From positions 1 to 64,000 of the forward strand of contig NZ_QPJQ01000009.1 of assembly GCF_003337275.1 (NCBI RefSeq): DNA of 64,000 nucleotides, in the 5' to 3' direction. The DNA comes from Marinomonas foliarum. Lineage in GTDB: Bacteria; Pseudomonadota; Gammaproteobacteria; Pseudomonadales; Marinomonadaceae. The translations under genes were made by a program, and so were the position numbers. Shown here piece by piece: positions 48,382-57,006 of the stretch. The notes under the pieces were generated by a model. The model ran no database searches, had not been told where the DNA came from, and saw nothing but the letters and a program-made list of their open reading frames with translations. How positions within the stretch are numbered: position 1 is the stretch's first letter; the number at the start of each line of letters is the position of its first letter.

Positions 48382-48637
48382 GCCACGCAAACTATTTGCG
48401 CCACTTATGACTAAGCAACAAGCAGGCCAAATATATTTGTCTATAAATTCGGCAGTTATGTGGTAGTTAGTGCTCTGTTCTGCACTTGAATTGGGCGCAT
48501 TGTGGTCTAGTCGCACCATAAATATGATTAATAGCATGTGAAATATGATGAATGGTTCGTGCTTGCTGTGTGCTTACTGCCGTTGCATAGACTGGTACAA
48601 GGTTTGCTTGTTGACTTAGTTAAGTTGTATGTGAATT
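48382..48637. other. Divergent promoter region between the two riboswitch candidates
   Basis: About 255 AT-rich bases with no credible coding sequence. It must hold the two promoters for the binding protein (minus) and amidohydrolase (plus). A minus-strand reading frame of 87 codons that crosses it has no family features and runs through the riboswitch, so it is not called. Confidence 0.45.
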
Positions 48638-48696
48638 AAAGAGTAGAAGCGGTTAAGCCTTTTGGCCTGGACATTGCTCTTTCCTAAAAAGGAGAG
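48638..48696 (+). ncRNA. Candidate xanthine (NMT1-motif) riboswitch, copy 2, with SD-sequestering hairpin
   Basis: AAAGAG (48638-48643) can pair with CTCTTT (48677-48682) as the closing helix. Inside are GAGTAGAAGCGGTTAA, a small GCC-tttt-GGC hairpin, and GGACATTGCTC, the same conserved blocks as copy 1. Alternatively CTCT-tt-CCT (48677-48685) pairs with AGGAGAG (48690-48696), which is the ribosome binding site of the next gene. The two foldings exclude each other, the form expected of a translational riboswitch. Confidence 0.72.
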
Positions 48697-48700
48697 TGTT

Positions 48701-50059
48701 ATGCCCCAGTATTTAATCCGCCAAGCCAAAGCCGTTGCAGGTTATGAGCTTCCTCAAGATATCCGTATTAAAGATGGCGTGATTGCCGCCATTGCTCCAA
48801 CGCTAGATCGCGAGCCTGACGACGAGTTAATAGATGCGTCTCACTGTGTGGTTTACCCAGGGTTTGTGAATACTCACCATCATCTTGCTCAGTCGATACT
48901 AAAAGGCGTTCCTGCTGGTTTGAACCAAGGTTTAGGGGAATGGCTGGCAAGCGTGCCGTATCGATTCTGGCCACAAATTACGCCAGATTTAATGTATGTC
49001 GCAGCGAAATTAGGCCTGTACGAGCAATTGCGCTCTGGTGTGACGACCTGTGCAGATCATCATTATTTGTACCATGCGAACACATCACCGGAATTAGAAG
49101 ACGCTGTTTGGCGTGCTGCCGAAGATTTAGGTATTCGCTTAGTTTTATGCCGTGGTGGCGCAACGGTGCAAGGCAGTCATAAAGGTATGAAAGACAGCGG
49201 CATTGTTCCTGAATCATTGGAATTGTCATTAGATCGCCTTGATGCTTCCTACAAACGCTACCATGACAACAACCCATTCAGCATGCGACGCTTGGTCGTC
49301 GCGCCGACCAGTTTGGTTCACACATCGCCAGCAGAAGACTTACGTGGTTATGCTCAGTGGGCAAAAGAGCGAAACCTGCTGCGCCACTCACATTTATTGG
49401 AAGTGTCTTTTGATGAGCAAATGGCGCAACAAAATTTCGGTATGAGCGCCATTGATTACGCCGCTCACTGTGATTGGTTAGGCGACGATGTGTGGTTCGC
49501 TCACTTGGTGCAAGCGGATGCTCATGCAATTGAATTACTAGCGCAAACCAAGACGCGAATTGCCCATTGCCCCACATCAAACTGTCGACTCGGCAGCGGT
49601 ATCGCACCAGTTCTTGAAATGGAAAAAGCTGGGATTCCTATTGCTATTGGAGTTGATGGCTCGGCATCGAGTGAAAATGCTTCCATGCTGCAAGAGTTGA
49701 ATTTAGCTTGGTTGTTACATCGTACTCAGGGTGGACCGACAGCAACAAACGTGGCGCAAGTGCTTAAATGGGGAACGCAAAACGGCGCGGATCTTTTGGG
49801 GCTTAAAACAGGGCAAATAGCCGAAGGTTATGCTGCCGATTTGGTTTTGTACTCTCTTGATGCTCCGCGTTATTCTGGCGTGCACAGTCCGTTAGAAGCA
49901 CCGATTTTATGTGGTGAACCCGCGCTTATTAAACATAGCTTTGTAAACGGTAAACGTATGGTTGAAAATGGCCAAGTGCTTGGTGTGGACGAAGCCGAGT
50001 TAATTCAAGACGTAAAAGCGGCGGTACAGGAATTGTTAGCAAGCTCGCCTGCTAAATAA
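48701..50059 (+). CDS. TrzA/AtzB-type amidohydrolase, probable 8-oxoguanine or related purine/pterin deaminase
   Basis: A 452-residue amidohydrolase-superfamily enzyme starting at the ATG at 48701, with AAGGAGAG upstream. Metal ligands are in GFVNTHHHLAQS (HxH), HSHLLE, AHLVQ and VDGSASSENASM (catalytic Asp), the pattern of the 8-oxoguanine deaminase/isoxanthopterin deaminase/AtzB group. RSGVTTCADHHYLY and CPTSNCRLGSGIAPV also match that group. The usual HTHLAE appears as HSHLLE, so the exact substrate is uncertain. Riboswitch-like leader and divergent NMT1-type gene support purine catabolism. Confidence 0.8.
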   Translation: MPQYLIRQAKAVAGYELPQDIRIKDGVIAAIAPTLDREPDDELIDASHCVVYPGFVNTHHHLAQSILKGVPAGLNQGLGEWLASVPYRFWPQITPDLMYVAAKLGLYEQLRSGVTTCADHHYLYHANTSPELEDAVWRAAEDLGIRLVLCRGGATVQGSHKGMKDSGIVPESLELSLDRLDASYKRYHDNNPFSMRRLVVAPTSLVHTSPAEDLRGYAQWAKERNLLRHSHLLEVSFDEQMAQQNFGMSAIDYAAHCDWLGDDVWFAHLVQADAHAIELLAQTKTRIAHCPTSNCRLGSGIAPVLEMEKAGIPIAIGVDGSASSENASMLQELNLAWLLHRTQGGPTATNVAQVLKWGTQNGADLLGLKTGQIAEGYAADLVLYSLDAPRYSGVHSPLEAPILCGEPALIKHSFVNGKRMVENGQVLGVDEAELIQDVKAAVQELLASSPAK

Positions 50060-50122
50060 TTGCGAGATGCTGAAGGAGGCGAGTAAACTATTAGTCCATT
50101 TTATTAATCGCTAAGGAAAGGG

Positions 50123-51367
50123 ATGTCTCTTCTACATTCGCCACAATCTACAGAATTGCCGATAAAACGCTTGGCTGAAAAAGAACTGGTGGCCTTGTTT
50201 GCTCTGATGATGTCGCTGACGGCGTTGAGTATGGATGCCATGTTGCCGGCGTTTCCTTTCATTGCTGAGTCTCTGGCTGTGGTGGATTACCAGAAAACCC
50301 AGTGGATCGTCTCAGCAATGATACTAGGTATGGTGTTTGGGGAAATTTTCTTTGGACCTTTGTCCGATGCCATCGGCCGTAAAAAAAGTATTTTACTTGG
50401 TATCTGTGTGTATCTTATCGGTTCGGTAGTGGCGTTGTTGGCGTCGTCCATCGAGATGTTTTTGCTGGGGCGCATGATACAAGGGTTTGGCGTTGCTGGG
50501 CCAAAAATCGCATCTCGTGCCTTGATTCGAGATATGTACAAAGGCGCTGCGATGGCACGCATTATGTCCTTTGTGATGATGGTGTTTATTTTAGTGCCTA
50601 TGCTTGCTCCCTCTATTGGGCAGCTCGTGTTGCAAGTCGCAGATTGGCGTTGGATTTTTGGTTTGTTAATGACTCAAGCAACCATTGCAGGCGTATGGTT
50701 GCTGCTGCGTCAGCCTGAAACCTTGTCGAAAGAGAACCGTATTCCACTTAACCGAAAACGATTAGTGGCCGATGTTCGTATCATACTTAGCCGTGGTGAT
50801 GTCATGGCCTATACTGTGTTATTGGGCTGTATTTTTGGTGGTTTGATGTTGCATATAAGCACTGCCCAATCCATTTTTCAGGATGTGTATGACACAGGTG
50901 ATCGCTTTCCTTTGTTCTTTGCCATGTTGGCGATTGGCTCTGCTGTTATCAATTTCTCAAACGGCAAGATTGTACTGCGAATCGGTATGCTGCGCTGTGT
51001 GATAAGTGCGTTGAGCGTACTGTTAACCTCTTCTTTTGTTTTGCTGTTATCAACTTTTTACTTTGATGGCGTTCCGCCTTTTGTGCTCTTTATGGGGTTG
51101 GGAATGGTGATGTTTTCCTGCTTCGGTATGGTGTTTGGTAATGTAAACGCCATGGCGATGGAGCCGCTAGGAAAAATGGCGGGGCTTGGGGCTTCCGTTA
51201 TTTCATCGTTATCCAGCTTTCTGGCGATTATTTTATCGACCGTGATTGGGCAGTTTTATCATTTTACTGTGACGCCATTGGCAAGCGGTTTTGTTATTTT
51301 TTCTATTATTGCTTTTGTGATGCTGAGGTATGGGTACAAGTACAGCCAGCGTCATACCGTAGAATAA
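50123..51367 (+). CDS. Bcr/CflA-family MFS drug transporter
   Basis: A 414-residue major facilitator with 12 predicted membrane helices. Loop 2-3 contains the MFS motif A variant GPLSDAIGRKK, and the first helix has the Bcr/CflA-like SMDAMLPAFPFIAE. Family members export bicyclomycin, chloramphenicol, sulfonamides or dipeptides/cysteine; the substrate is unknown here. AAGGAAAGGG precedes the ATG. It follows the amidohydrolase by 63 bp without a visible terminator and may be cotranscribed. Confidence 0.9.
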   Translation: MSLLHSPQSTELPIKRLAEKELVALFALMMSLTALSMDAMLPAFPFIAESLAVVDYQKTQWIVSAMILGMVFGEIFFGPLSDAIGRKKSILLGICVYLIGSVVALLASSIEMFLLGRMIQGFGVAGPKIASRALIRDMYKGAAMARIMSFVMMVFILVPMLAPSIGQLVLQVADWRWIFGLLMTQATIAGVWLLLRQPETLSKENRIPLNRKRLVADVRIILSRGDVMAYTVLLGCIFGGLMLHISTAQSIFQDVYDTGDRFPLFFAMLAIGSAVINFSNGKIVLRIGMLRCVISALSVLLTSSFVLLLSTFYFDGVPPFVLFMGLGMVMFSCFGMVFGNVNAMAMEPLGKMAGLGASVISSLSSFLAIILSTVIGQFYHFTVTPLASGFVIFSIIAFVMLRYGYKYSQRHTVE

Positions 51368-51388
51368 GGTTTTTCAGCGCATAGTTGG

Positions 51389-51424
51389 TTTGGTGAAGGT
51401 GGGTGTCATCCAGTGTTCACCAAA
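51389..51424. promoter_or_regulatory. 9-bp inverted repeat upstream of the MATE gene
   Basis: TTTGGTGAA (51389-51397) and TTCACCAAA (51416-51424) are exact inverted repeats separated by 18 nt, about 50 bp before the MATE start. It could be an operator or a leader hairpin. Confidence 0.35.
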
Positions 51425-51472
51425 ATAGGTTAGAATGTAAGCTCAGTTTTTAGTAAGAGCACACCTATTTCT

Positions 51473-52813
51473 ATGTCATCCCAAATATCCCAATCTGATT
51501 CCTTAGCGAAGCAACTTTTTTCCATGACATGGCCGATGATGTTTGGCATTTTGTCGTTGATGAGTTTCCAGCTGGTGGACAGTGCCTTTATCGGACAATT
51601 GGGTATTTTGCCCTTAGCTGCACAGGGTTTTACTCTGCCCATTCAGATGGTTGTCATTGGTCTGCAAGTCGGGTTAGGGATCGCAACAACGGCGATTATT
51701 TCTCGTGCTTTAGGGGCAGGGAATACGCGTTATGCCAAGCAATTAGGTGGTTTGGTATTACTGATGGGGAGTGTGGGGATTGCTTTCTTTAGTGTGATCA
51801 TTTGGTTCTCACGTCATCCTATTTTGGCGTTATTGAGTGCGCCGGATTCTGTTTATCCTGTTATCGATTCTTATTGGCCTCACTGGTTACTCAGTGCTTG
51901 GGTTGGGGCGTTGATCTATTTTTATTACAGCATTTGTCGATCTAATGGTAATACCATGTTGCCAGGTATCATGATGATTGTGACCAGCGTGCTTAACTTG
52001 GTGCTGGATCCTATTTTTATCTTCACCTTTGATCTTGGTTTGAATGGCGCCGCGATGGCAACCACGGTGGCGTTTGCTTTAGGTACTTTGATTGTTGCGC
52101 CGCAAGTCGCTCGTAAGCACTGGATTACCTTTGATTGGCAAGATCTCAATGTCGGCAAAAGTCTGACGTCGATAGGTCATATTATGGGACCTGCGATGGT
52201 GAGCCAGCTGCTGCCGCCAGTTTCTTCTATGTTGGCGACTAAGCTGATTGCTGGATTTGGTACGGCAGCGGTAGCGTCTTGGGCGCTGGGCTCGCGCTTT
52301 GAATTTTTCTCTATTGTGGCCGTGTTGGCGCTGACTATGTCCATGCCACCCATGGTCGGACGGTTGTTAGGCGAAGGGCGTTTAGATGATGTTCGTTATG
52401 TTGTGCGTTTAGCCTGTCGTTTCGTATTATCATTTCAACTATTGGTTGCAGTGGTTACTTTCTTCGTCTCGGGTCTGTTGGCGAACTTGATGACCAGTGA
52501 TGAAGAAGTATCGATGATTTTGCATTGGCATTTGATGATAGTGCCGGTGAGTTTAGGCCTACTCGGCATTTGTATGTTGATGGTGTCGATCTCTAATGCG
52601 CTTGGTAAATCTTATACCGCTTTGACGATATCTGCATTGCGACTGTTTGCCTTCTTCTTGCCTTGTCTATGGATTGGTTCTGAATTAGCCGGACTTAAAG
52701 GGCTGTTCTTCGGCGTCTTGATCGGTAATGTTCTTGCGGGTATTTGTGCTTGGCGTATGTATCGCAGAGCGCTTGAACAGGTTGAGAAAAAGCTAGTACA
52801 GAATAAGACGTAA
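51473..52813 (+). CDS. MATE-family multidrug/Na+ antiporter
   Basis: A 446-residue protein with 12 hydrophobic helices in two MatE halves (LFSMTWPMMFGILSLMSFQL at the N-terminus, and the second half from ASWALGSRFEFFSIVAVLA). Family members extrude cationic drugs in exchange for Na+ or H+. There is no clear RBS at the ATG. The last 44 bp of the gene and the following 47 bp form the left copy of a direct repeat whose right copy lies beyond the cupin gene. Confidence 0.9.
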   Translation: MSSQISQSDSLAKQLFSMTWPMMFGILSLMSFQLVDSAFIGQLGILPLAAQGFTLPIQMVVIGLQVGLGIATTAIISRALGAGNTRYAKQLGGLVLLMGSVGIAFFSVIIWFSRHPILALLSAPDSVYPVIDSYWPHWLLSAWVGALIYFYYSICRSNGNTMLPGIMMIVTSVLNLVLDPIFIFTFDLGLNGAAMATTVAFALGTLIVAPQVARKHWITFDWQDLNVGKSLTSIGHIMGPAMVSQLLPPVSSMLATKLIAGFGTAAVASWALGSRFEFFSIVAVLALTMSMPPMVGRLLGEGRLDDVRYVVRLACRFVLSFQLLVAVVTFFVSGLLANLMTSDEEVSMILHWHLMIVPVSLGLLGICMLMVSISNALGKSYTALTISALRLFAFFLPCLWIGSELAGLKGLFFGVLIGNVLAGICAWRMYRRALEQVEKKLVQNKT

Positions 52814-52860
52814 TACCGCAATATCGTCCAATCTTTTCTGTTTGTTATTGGTTAGTCTAT
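52770..52860 (+). repeat. Direct repeat, left copy (MATE 3' end and downstream)
   Basis: Positions 52810-52860 are identical over 51 bases to 53470-53520. The 40 bases before (52770-52809) match the corresponding upstream bases at about 70%, without gaps. The spacing between copies is exactly 660 bp. Confidence 0.9.
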
Positions 52861-53063
52861 ATCTATTGTTTCAGGGGCTTAAGTCTGGTCCTGACGCATT
52901 CTTATGAATTTAAGTTACAAGGAATTTAGACTTAGATGCGCCTTTAAGAATTCATCAATTAACCGTTTTTTTAGTCTTTTGTTAGACGCTTTCTCTTTGG
53001 GTAAGCGTGAAATGTGCGTGCCTACGTACTATCAAAAGTAGTCTTGTTCCGGAGAGTAATGCA

Positions 53064-53429
53064 TTGAATAAAATCAATATTAACGAAAAGTTTGGATTGT
53101 TCACAGAGGAGTGGGCTCCGAAGATTATTGCGGAATCAAATGGCCAACTAGTTAAAATAGCAAAAGGAAGTGATGAGCTTGTTTGGCATACACATGAGCA
53201 TGAAGATGAACTTTTTATTGTGTTCAAAGGGCAACTGACTTTGCAGATGAGAAGCGGAGATGTTGTACTCAACACTGGTGAAATGTTTGTTGTCCCTAAG
53301 GGTGTAGAGCATTGCCCTAAAGCAAAAAAAGATACTCATTTTATGATGGTTGAGCCTTTATCGACAGCTCATACTGGCAAACTTGAAAGTGAAGTAACGG
53401 TATCATTCGAGAAGCAAGATTGGATATAG
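53064..53429 (+). CDS. Small cupin-domain protein
   Basis: A 121-residue single-domain cupin, probably starting at the TTG at 53064 with GGAGAG seven bases upstream (MNKININEKFGLF). Metal-binding cupin motifs are visible: HTHEHEDELFIVFKG (motif 1, two His plus Glu) and PKGVEHCPKAKKD (motif 2, His). Many bacteria have such small proteins annotated only as cupin; the function is unknown. The gene lies entirely between two direct repeats and reads slightly more AT-rich than its neighbours, which suggests insertion into an older MATE-AraC arrangement. Confidence 0.85.
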   Translation: MNKININEKFGLFTEEWAPKIIAESNGQLVKIAKGSDELVWHTHEHEDELFIVFKGQLTLQMRSGDVVLNTGEMFVVPKGVEHCPKAKKDTHFMMVEPLSTAHTGKLESEVTVSFEKQDWI

Positions 53430-53520
53430 CGCAATAACAAGTTGATACTGAGCTAGTGCGGAATAAGTTGTAATACCGCAATATCGTCCAATCTTTTCTG
53501 TTTGTTATTGGTTAGTCTAT
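53430..53520 (+). repeat. Direct repeat, right copy
   Basis: Second copy of the 52770-52860 repeat. Here the part that is MATE coding sequence in the left copy has diverged and lost its reading frame context, while the distal 51 bases remain identical. It lies just upstream of the AraC gene and may contain its promoter. Confidence 0.9.
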
Positions 53521-53553
53521 TGTTATTGATTAGGCTAGTTTCGGGAGGTTGTG

Positions 53554-54381
53554 ATGTCAGTAGAAAATCATTTTCAGTTTGCGAAAAGTGCAGCCCTCGA
53601 TGAGGTGATGTTGCTGGAAGCCTCTATGAGCGATTTTTCTTATGGCACTCATGCCCATGAGGAGTTTTCTTTCGGCGTAACTTTATCTGGTCGTCAGGAT
53701 TTTTTTGCTTTAGGTGAACATCACAAAAGCTATGCTGGCAATGTGATTGTGTTTAATCCGGAAGAAGCTCACGATGGTCATTCAGGTGCGGATGATCCTC
53801 TTCACTACAAGATGCTTTATGTCCATCCTGATCAATTAACCCCCATGCTTGAAAGTGCAGGTATTCGTCGCTCGCAAGACTTTCGTATTGAACTTCCTGT
53901 GCAACAGGATGCGGTGCTCAAAGCGCACATTTTGCGCTTGGCTGCTTTGGTAGAAAGTTCTGCTACATCTGCACTGGAATATTCCTCTGCCTTGTTTGAA
54001 TTTGCTGAATATTTGGCATGTCAAAAGGGTATTAAAATAGAAGCTAAGCAGCGATTGAAAGACCCTGTCTTTGAGCGAGTTCGCGAGTACTTACACGCTC
54101 ATGTGAGTGCTGAAGTGTCACTTGATGAACTAAGCCAAGTAGCGCATATGTCGAAGTACCATTTACTGCGCTGCTTCCGTGATTATTTTGGTATGACGCC
54201 TCACCAATACTGGCAAAATTATCGAATGAACCGCGCCAAAGACGCGCTTGAGCTAGGAATGTCTCCAGCCGACGTGGCGTTTACCTTTGGCTTCACCGAC
54301 CTGAGTTATTTTAATCGTCGATTTAAGCCCATGTTTGGGCTCACGCCTTATCAATTTAGGCGTACTTTGCTGCGTACTTAG
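53554..54381 (+). CDS. AraC-family transcriptional regulator
   Basis: A 275-residue regulator starting at the ATG at 53554 with GGGAGG five bases upstream. The N-terminal cupin-like sensor domain (YGTHAHEEFSFGVTLSGRQDF) is followed by a C-terminal pair of helix-turn-helix motifs (LDELSQVAHMSKYHLLRCF and ADVAFTFGFTDLSYFNRRF). This is the class that often controls an adjacent LysE-type exporter; the lysE gene starts 73 bp downstream on the same strand. Confidence 0.92.
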   Translation: MSVENHFQFAKSAALDEVMLLEASMSDFSYGTHAHEEFSFGVTLSGRQDFFALGEHHKSYAGNVIVFNPEEAHDGHSGADDPLHYKMLYVHPDQLTPMLESAGIRRSQDFRIELPVQQDAVLKAHILRLAALVESSATSALEYSSALFEFAEYLACQKGIKIEAKQRLKDPVFERVREYLHAHVSAEVSLDELSQVAHMSKYHLLRCFRDYFGMTPHQYWQNYRMNRAKDALELGMSPADVAFTFGFTDLSYFNRRFKPMFGLTPYQFRRTLLRT

Positions 54382-54454
54382 CGGCAAACTTCACCTTATA
54401 GCTAATTCTTTTTCTATTACGTCTTTGTATCAAATATCCATTTGAGGAACTCTC

Positions 54455-55036
54455 ATGCTCGCAATAATCATCTATGCCTTTGGCGTTATGTACAGTCCTG
54501 GCCCTGCTAATATGTTGGCACTTTTGGCTGGCGTAAATGGCCAAGGCTGGCGTGCTTTTTTGTATTGTGTCGGCGTCGGGTTGGCCATGCTGATCTTATT
54601 TCTTCTGATTGGTTATTTAGGTGGTGATATTATTCCTCTTGAATATCAATCGATTATTGCCATTCTAGGTGGGGTTTATATTGCTTATCTAGGAGTGAAA
54701 ATACTGCAAGCGAGTTTCCAGCAGGCAGAGGTGAGAGCACAAGACAAGGCTGTGAGCTTTAAAACGGGTCTGATTCTTCAGTTGTGTAACCCTAAATCGT
54801 TGGTGGCCATTGTGCCGATTGTTAGCGTGCAATTTCCTCGCTTTCATATTGAAGGCAGTCAAATTGCCGTTTGGTCATTAGGGCTTGCCGTTATGGCATG
54901 CGGAGCGCCAAGTGTGTATTTGTTGGCGGGTTCTCGGCTTAAAAAAGCAGCGATGAATCCCAAGGTAATGGCTTGGGTTAACCGCGTAATGGCGCTATTG
55001 CTATTCTATGTGGCCTACCGATTTGTTTTTTACTAA
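54455..55036 (+). CDS. LysE/RhtB-family amino acid exporter
   Basis: A 193-residue membrane protein with five to six helices and the LysE signature near the N-terminus (MYSPGPANMLALLAGVNGQG). FKTGLILQLCNPKSLVAIVP is the second conserved block. It probably exports an amino acid or a derivative. TGAGGAACTC upstream supports the start. The preceding AraC protein is its likely regulator. Confidence 0.9.
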   Translation: MLAIIIYAFGVMYSPGPANMLALLAGVNGQGWRAFLYCVGVGLAMLILFLLIGYLGGDIIPLEYQSIIAILGGVYIAYLGVKILQASFQQAEVRAQDKAVSFKTGLILQLCNPKSLVAIVPIVSVQFPRFHIEGSQIAVWSLGLAVMACGAPSVYLLAGSRLKKAAMNPKVMAWVNRVMALLLFYVAYRFVFY

Positions 55037-55167
55037 GTGAAGAGGGAGGGAGGCGTCGCGCTGTCTTCTTTTGCTCTATGTCCGTTTTATTCTCATTAAT
55101 TTGTCACAGACGTAAGCTATAACCTAAGTATAATGGTGTAAGGTGCCGAGCATATCGAGGATGTAGC

Positions 55168-56121
55168 ATGTTAAGATTTTTTAAAATCCGCAATGGGTTG
55201 ATTCAAGAGATTAAAAAAGAAGACGAGAATTTTGCTACTTTGCAAAAGGAAGCCAACTGGATTGATGCTGCCGAGCCGGATGATGATGAACGCTTGCAAC
55301 TTAAAGCCTTACTGAGGACGGATCTTCCTGAGTCGGACGATGTGGAAGAAATTGAAGCCTCTGCCCGTTGTTTTGTCGATCAAGCTGGCATTCATGTTCA
55401 CTCTCTATTTTTGAACCAAACGGAAGGGCGACATAAAACCGCCACCGTTGCTTGCATCTTGCAACAAGATAGGTTGATCACCATCCGTGAAACAGAGCTG
55501 GCTGACTTCAGGTTGTTACGTATGCGTGCCCGACGAGGCCATATTCTGGTTGATTCACCGGCGCATTTATTGGTGACCTTGCTGGAAAACAAAGTAGAGA
55601 ACCATGCGGATACGTTAGAAGATTCCCATAGACAGCTCGAAGATGTAAGTCATTTGGTGTTAGAAGATGACGAAACTGAACTGGATACCATTATCGAAAA
55701 ATTAGCACGCCAAGAAGACAGTAATGGAAAAATTCGTCTTTGTTTGATGGATACACAGCGTAATATTTCCTTCTTGTTGCGACACTTACCTAACAAGCAA
55801 GAGTATTCAGAAACGCTACGCGAGGTAATGCGTGACGTTGAAACCTTGATGTCTCATACCACCTTTCTGTTCGATAAAATCAACTTCTTGATGGATTCCA
55901 CTCAGGGCTTTATTAATATTGAGCAGAACAAAATCATCAAGATTTTCTCCATTGCCTCGGTGGTGTTTTTGCCGCCAACCTTGGTTGCCAGTATCTACGG
56001 GATGAACTTTGAAATCATGCCGGAGCTGGGTTTTGATTACGGCTATCCGGCGGCATTAGGTTTAATGGTGTTTTCTGCCTTTGCTCCTTACTGGTACTTT
56101 AAACATCGTGGTTGGTTATAG
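55168..56121 (+). CDS. corA: CorA magnesium/cobalt transporter
   Basis: A 317-residue 2-TM-GxN channel. The large cytoplasmic domain includes acidic and coiled-coil stretches (LLENKVENHADTLEDSHRQLED). Two helices lie at the C-terminus, separated by YGMNFEIMPEL, the canonical GMN selectivity signature. This distinguishes it from the GIN-type ZntB-like protein at 2532. It should mediate Mg2+ uptake. Confidence 0.94.
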   Translation: MLRFFKIRNGLIQEIKKEDENFATLQKEANWIDAAEPDDDERLQLKALLRTDLPESDDVEEIEASARCFVDQAGIHVHSLFLNQTEGRHKTATVACILQQDRLITIRETELADFRLLRMRARRGHILVDSPAHLLVTLLENKVENHADTLEDSHRQLEDVSHLVLEDDETELDTIIEKLARQEDSNGKIRLCLMDTQRNISFLLRHLPNKQEYSETLREVMRDVETLMSHTTFLFDKINFLMDSTQGFINIEQNKIIKIFSIASVVFLPPTLVASIYGMNFEIMPELGFDYGYPAALGLMVFSAFAPYWYFKHRGWL

Positions 56122-56280
56122 ACTGTATACGGTCATTCTATCTATTGTTACTACTTCCATAATCACCTAATCATGTAGAGTTCGGCATGATTAGGTCTGT
56201 TACTTTCTTGTTCCTAGTGAATTTATCGCTCCGCCATATCTATCTTTTTATTTAAATAATTATGTATTGAAAATGTGGTT

Positions 56281-56299
56281 GAGAATGACTACCATTTAA
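56281..56299 (+). promoter_or_regulatory. Possible Fur box upstream of exbB
   Basis: GAGAATGACTACCATTTAA agrees with the 19-bp Fur consensus GATAATGATAATCATTATC at 12 of 19 positions, 30 bp before the exbB start. TonB-ExbBD operons are usually iron-repressed, so the position fits. Confidence 0.45.
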
Positions 56300-56328
56300 T
56301 TGGTTCATATTATTCATTGGAGAGTGTC

Positions 56329-57006
56329 GTGGAAAATTCAGTACAGCAGAAAATAGTCGACTTTTTGCAGGTCGGTGGGCCTGTAGTTTGGATATTGATG
56401 GTTTTTTCTGTCGTTGCTCTAACCATTGTCCTATTGAAGTTATGGCAGCTGTCTTCTCTGCGTGCCGAAAGCCTTAAAACAAGTAATCTCGCCTTAAACG
56501 ATTGGCGTGCTGGTAACTGCGAAGATGCGCTTGAAAAGTTAGATGAGAAACGTCCTATAGATGCCTTAGTGGCTTATACAATGCGCGTGCTATTAGAGAC
56601 GAATACTCAAGCAGAGTTAATTCGTGAAGAAGTAGAACGTCGTGCGATGAATCAACTTAATCAGCTTCGTTCTTATCTTCGACCTCTAGAAATTATTGCG
56701 ACATTGAGCCCATTATTAGGTTTGCTCGGTACGGTATTGGGTATGATCACGGCTTTCCAGCAGATGGAAGGTGCGGGCAATCAAGTTGACCCTTCTGTTC
56801 TATCCGGCGGTATTTGGCAGGCGCTGCTAACGACCGCAGTAGGTTTGGCAGTAGCCATTCCAGTCGTAACATTACAAAGCTGGTTAGAGCGCAAGGTAGA
56901 ACGTATTGCTCACAATATGAACGACGCTGTTACTCAAGTATTTACCAGTAAGCAAACAAAAGAATTAGTAGAAAAGGCTGACGAAGAGTTATTGCATGCC
57001 GCTTAA
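56329..57006 (+). CDS. exbB: ExbB/TolQ/MotA-family proton channel protein
   Basis: A 225-residue inner-membrane protein from the GTG at 56329 (GGAGAG four bases upstream); the frame is open back to 56275 but that part lacks conservation. Three membrane helices are at about 15-38, 125-147 and 165-187, with the family core LSPLLGLLGTVLGMI and GGIWQALLTTAVGLAVAIP. With ExbD it forms the proton-driven motor that energises TonB. Its last 11 bp overlap the first exbD. Confidence 0.93.
   Translation: MENSVQQKIVDFLQVGGPVVWILMVFSVVALTIVLLKLWQLSSLRAESLKTSNLALNDWRAGNCEDALEKLDEKRPIDALVAYTMRVLLETNTQAELIREEVERRAMNQLNQLRSYLRPLEIIATLSPLLGLLGTVLGMITAFQQMEGAGNQVDPSVLSGGIWQALLTTAVGLAVAIPVVTLQSWLERKVERIAHNMNDAVTQVFTSKQTKELVEKADEELLHAA

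Noticed and set aside
48274-48537. Minus-strand reading frame of 87 codons upstream of the binding protein gene
   Set aside because: It runs through the riboswitch candidate and the divergent promoter region, has no recognisable domain, and its composition looks like chance.
52940-53000. GTTAGAC-like sequence near 52980 as a possible integron attC site around the cupin gene
   Set aside because: No matching inverse core site with a foldable palindrome was found, there is no integrase, and the direct repeats explain the segment better.
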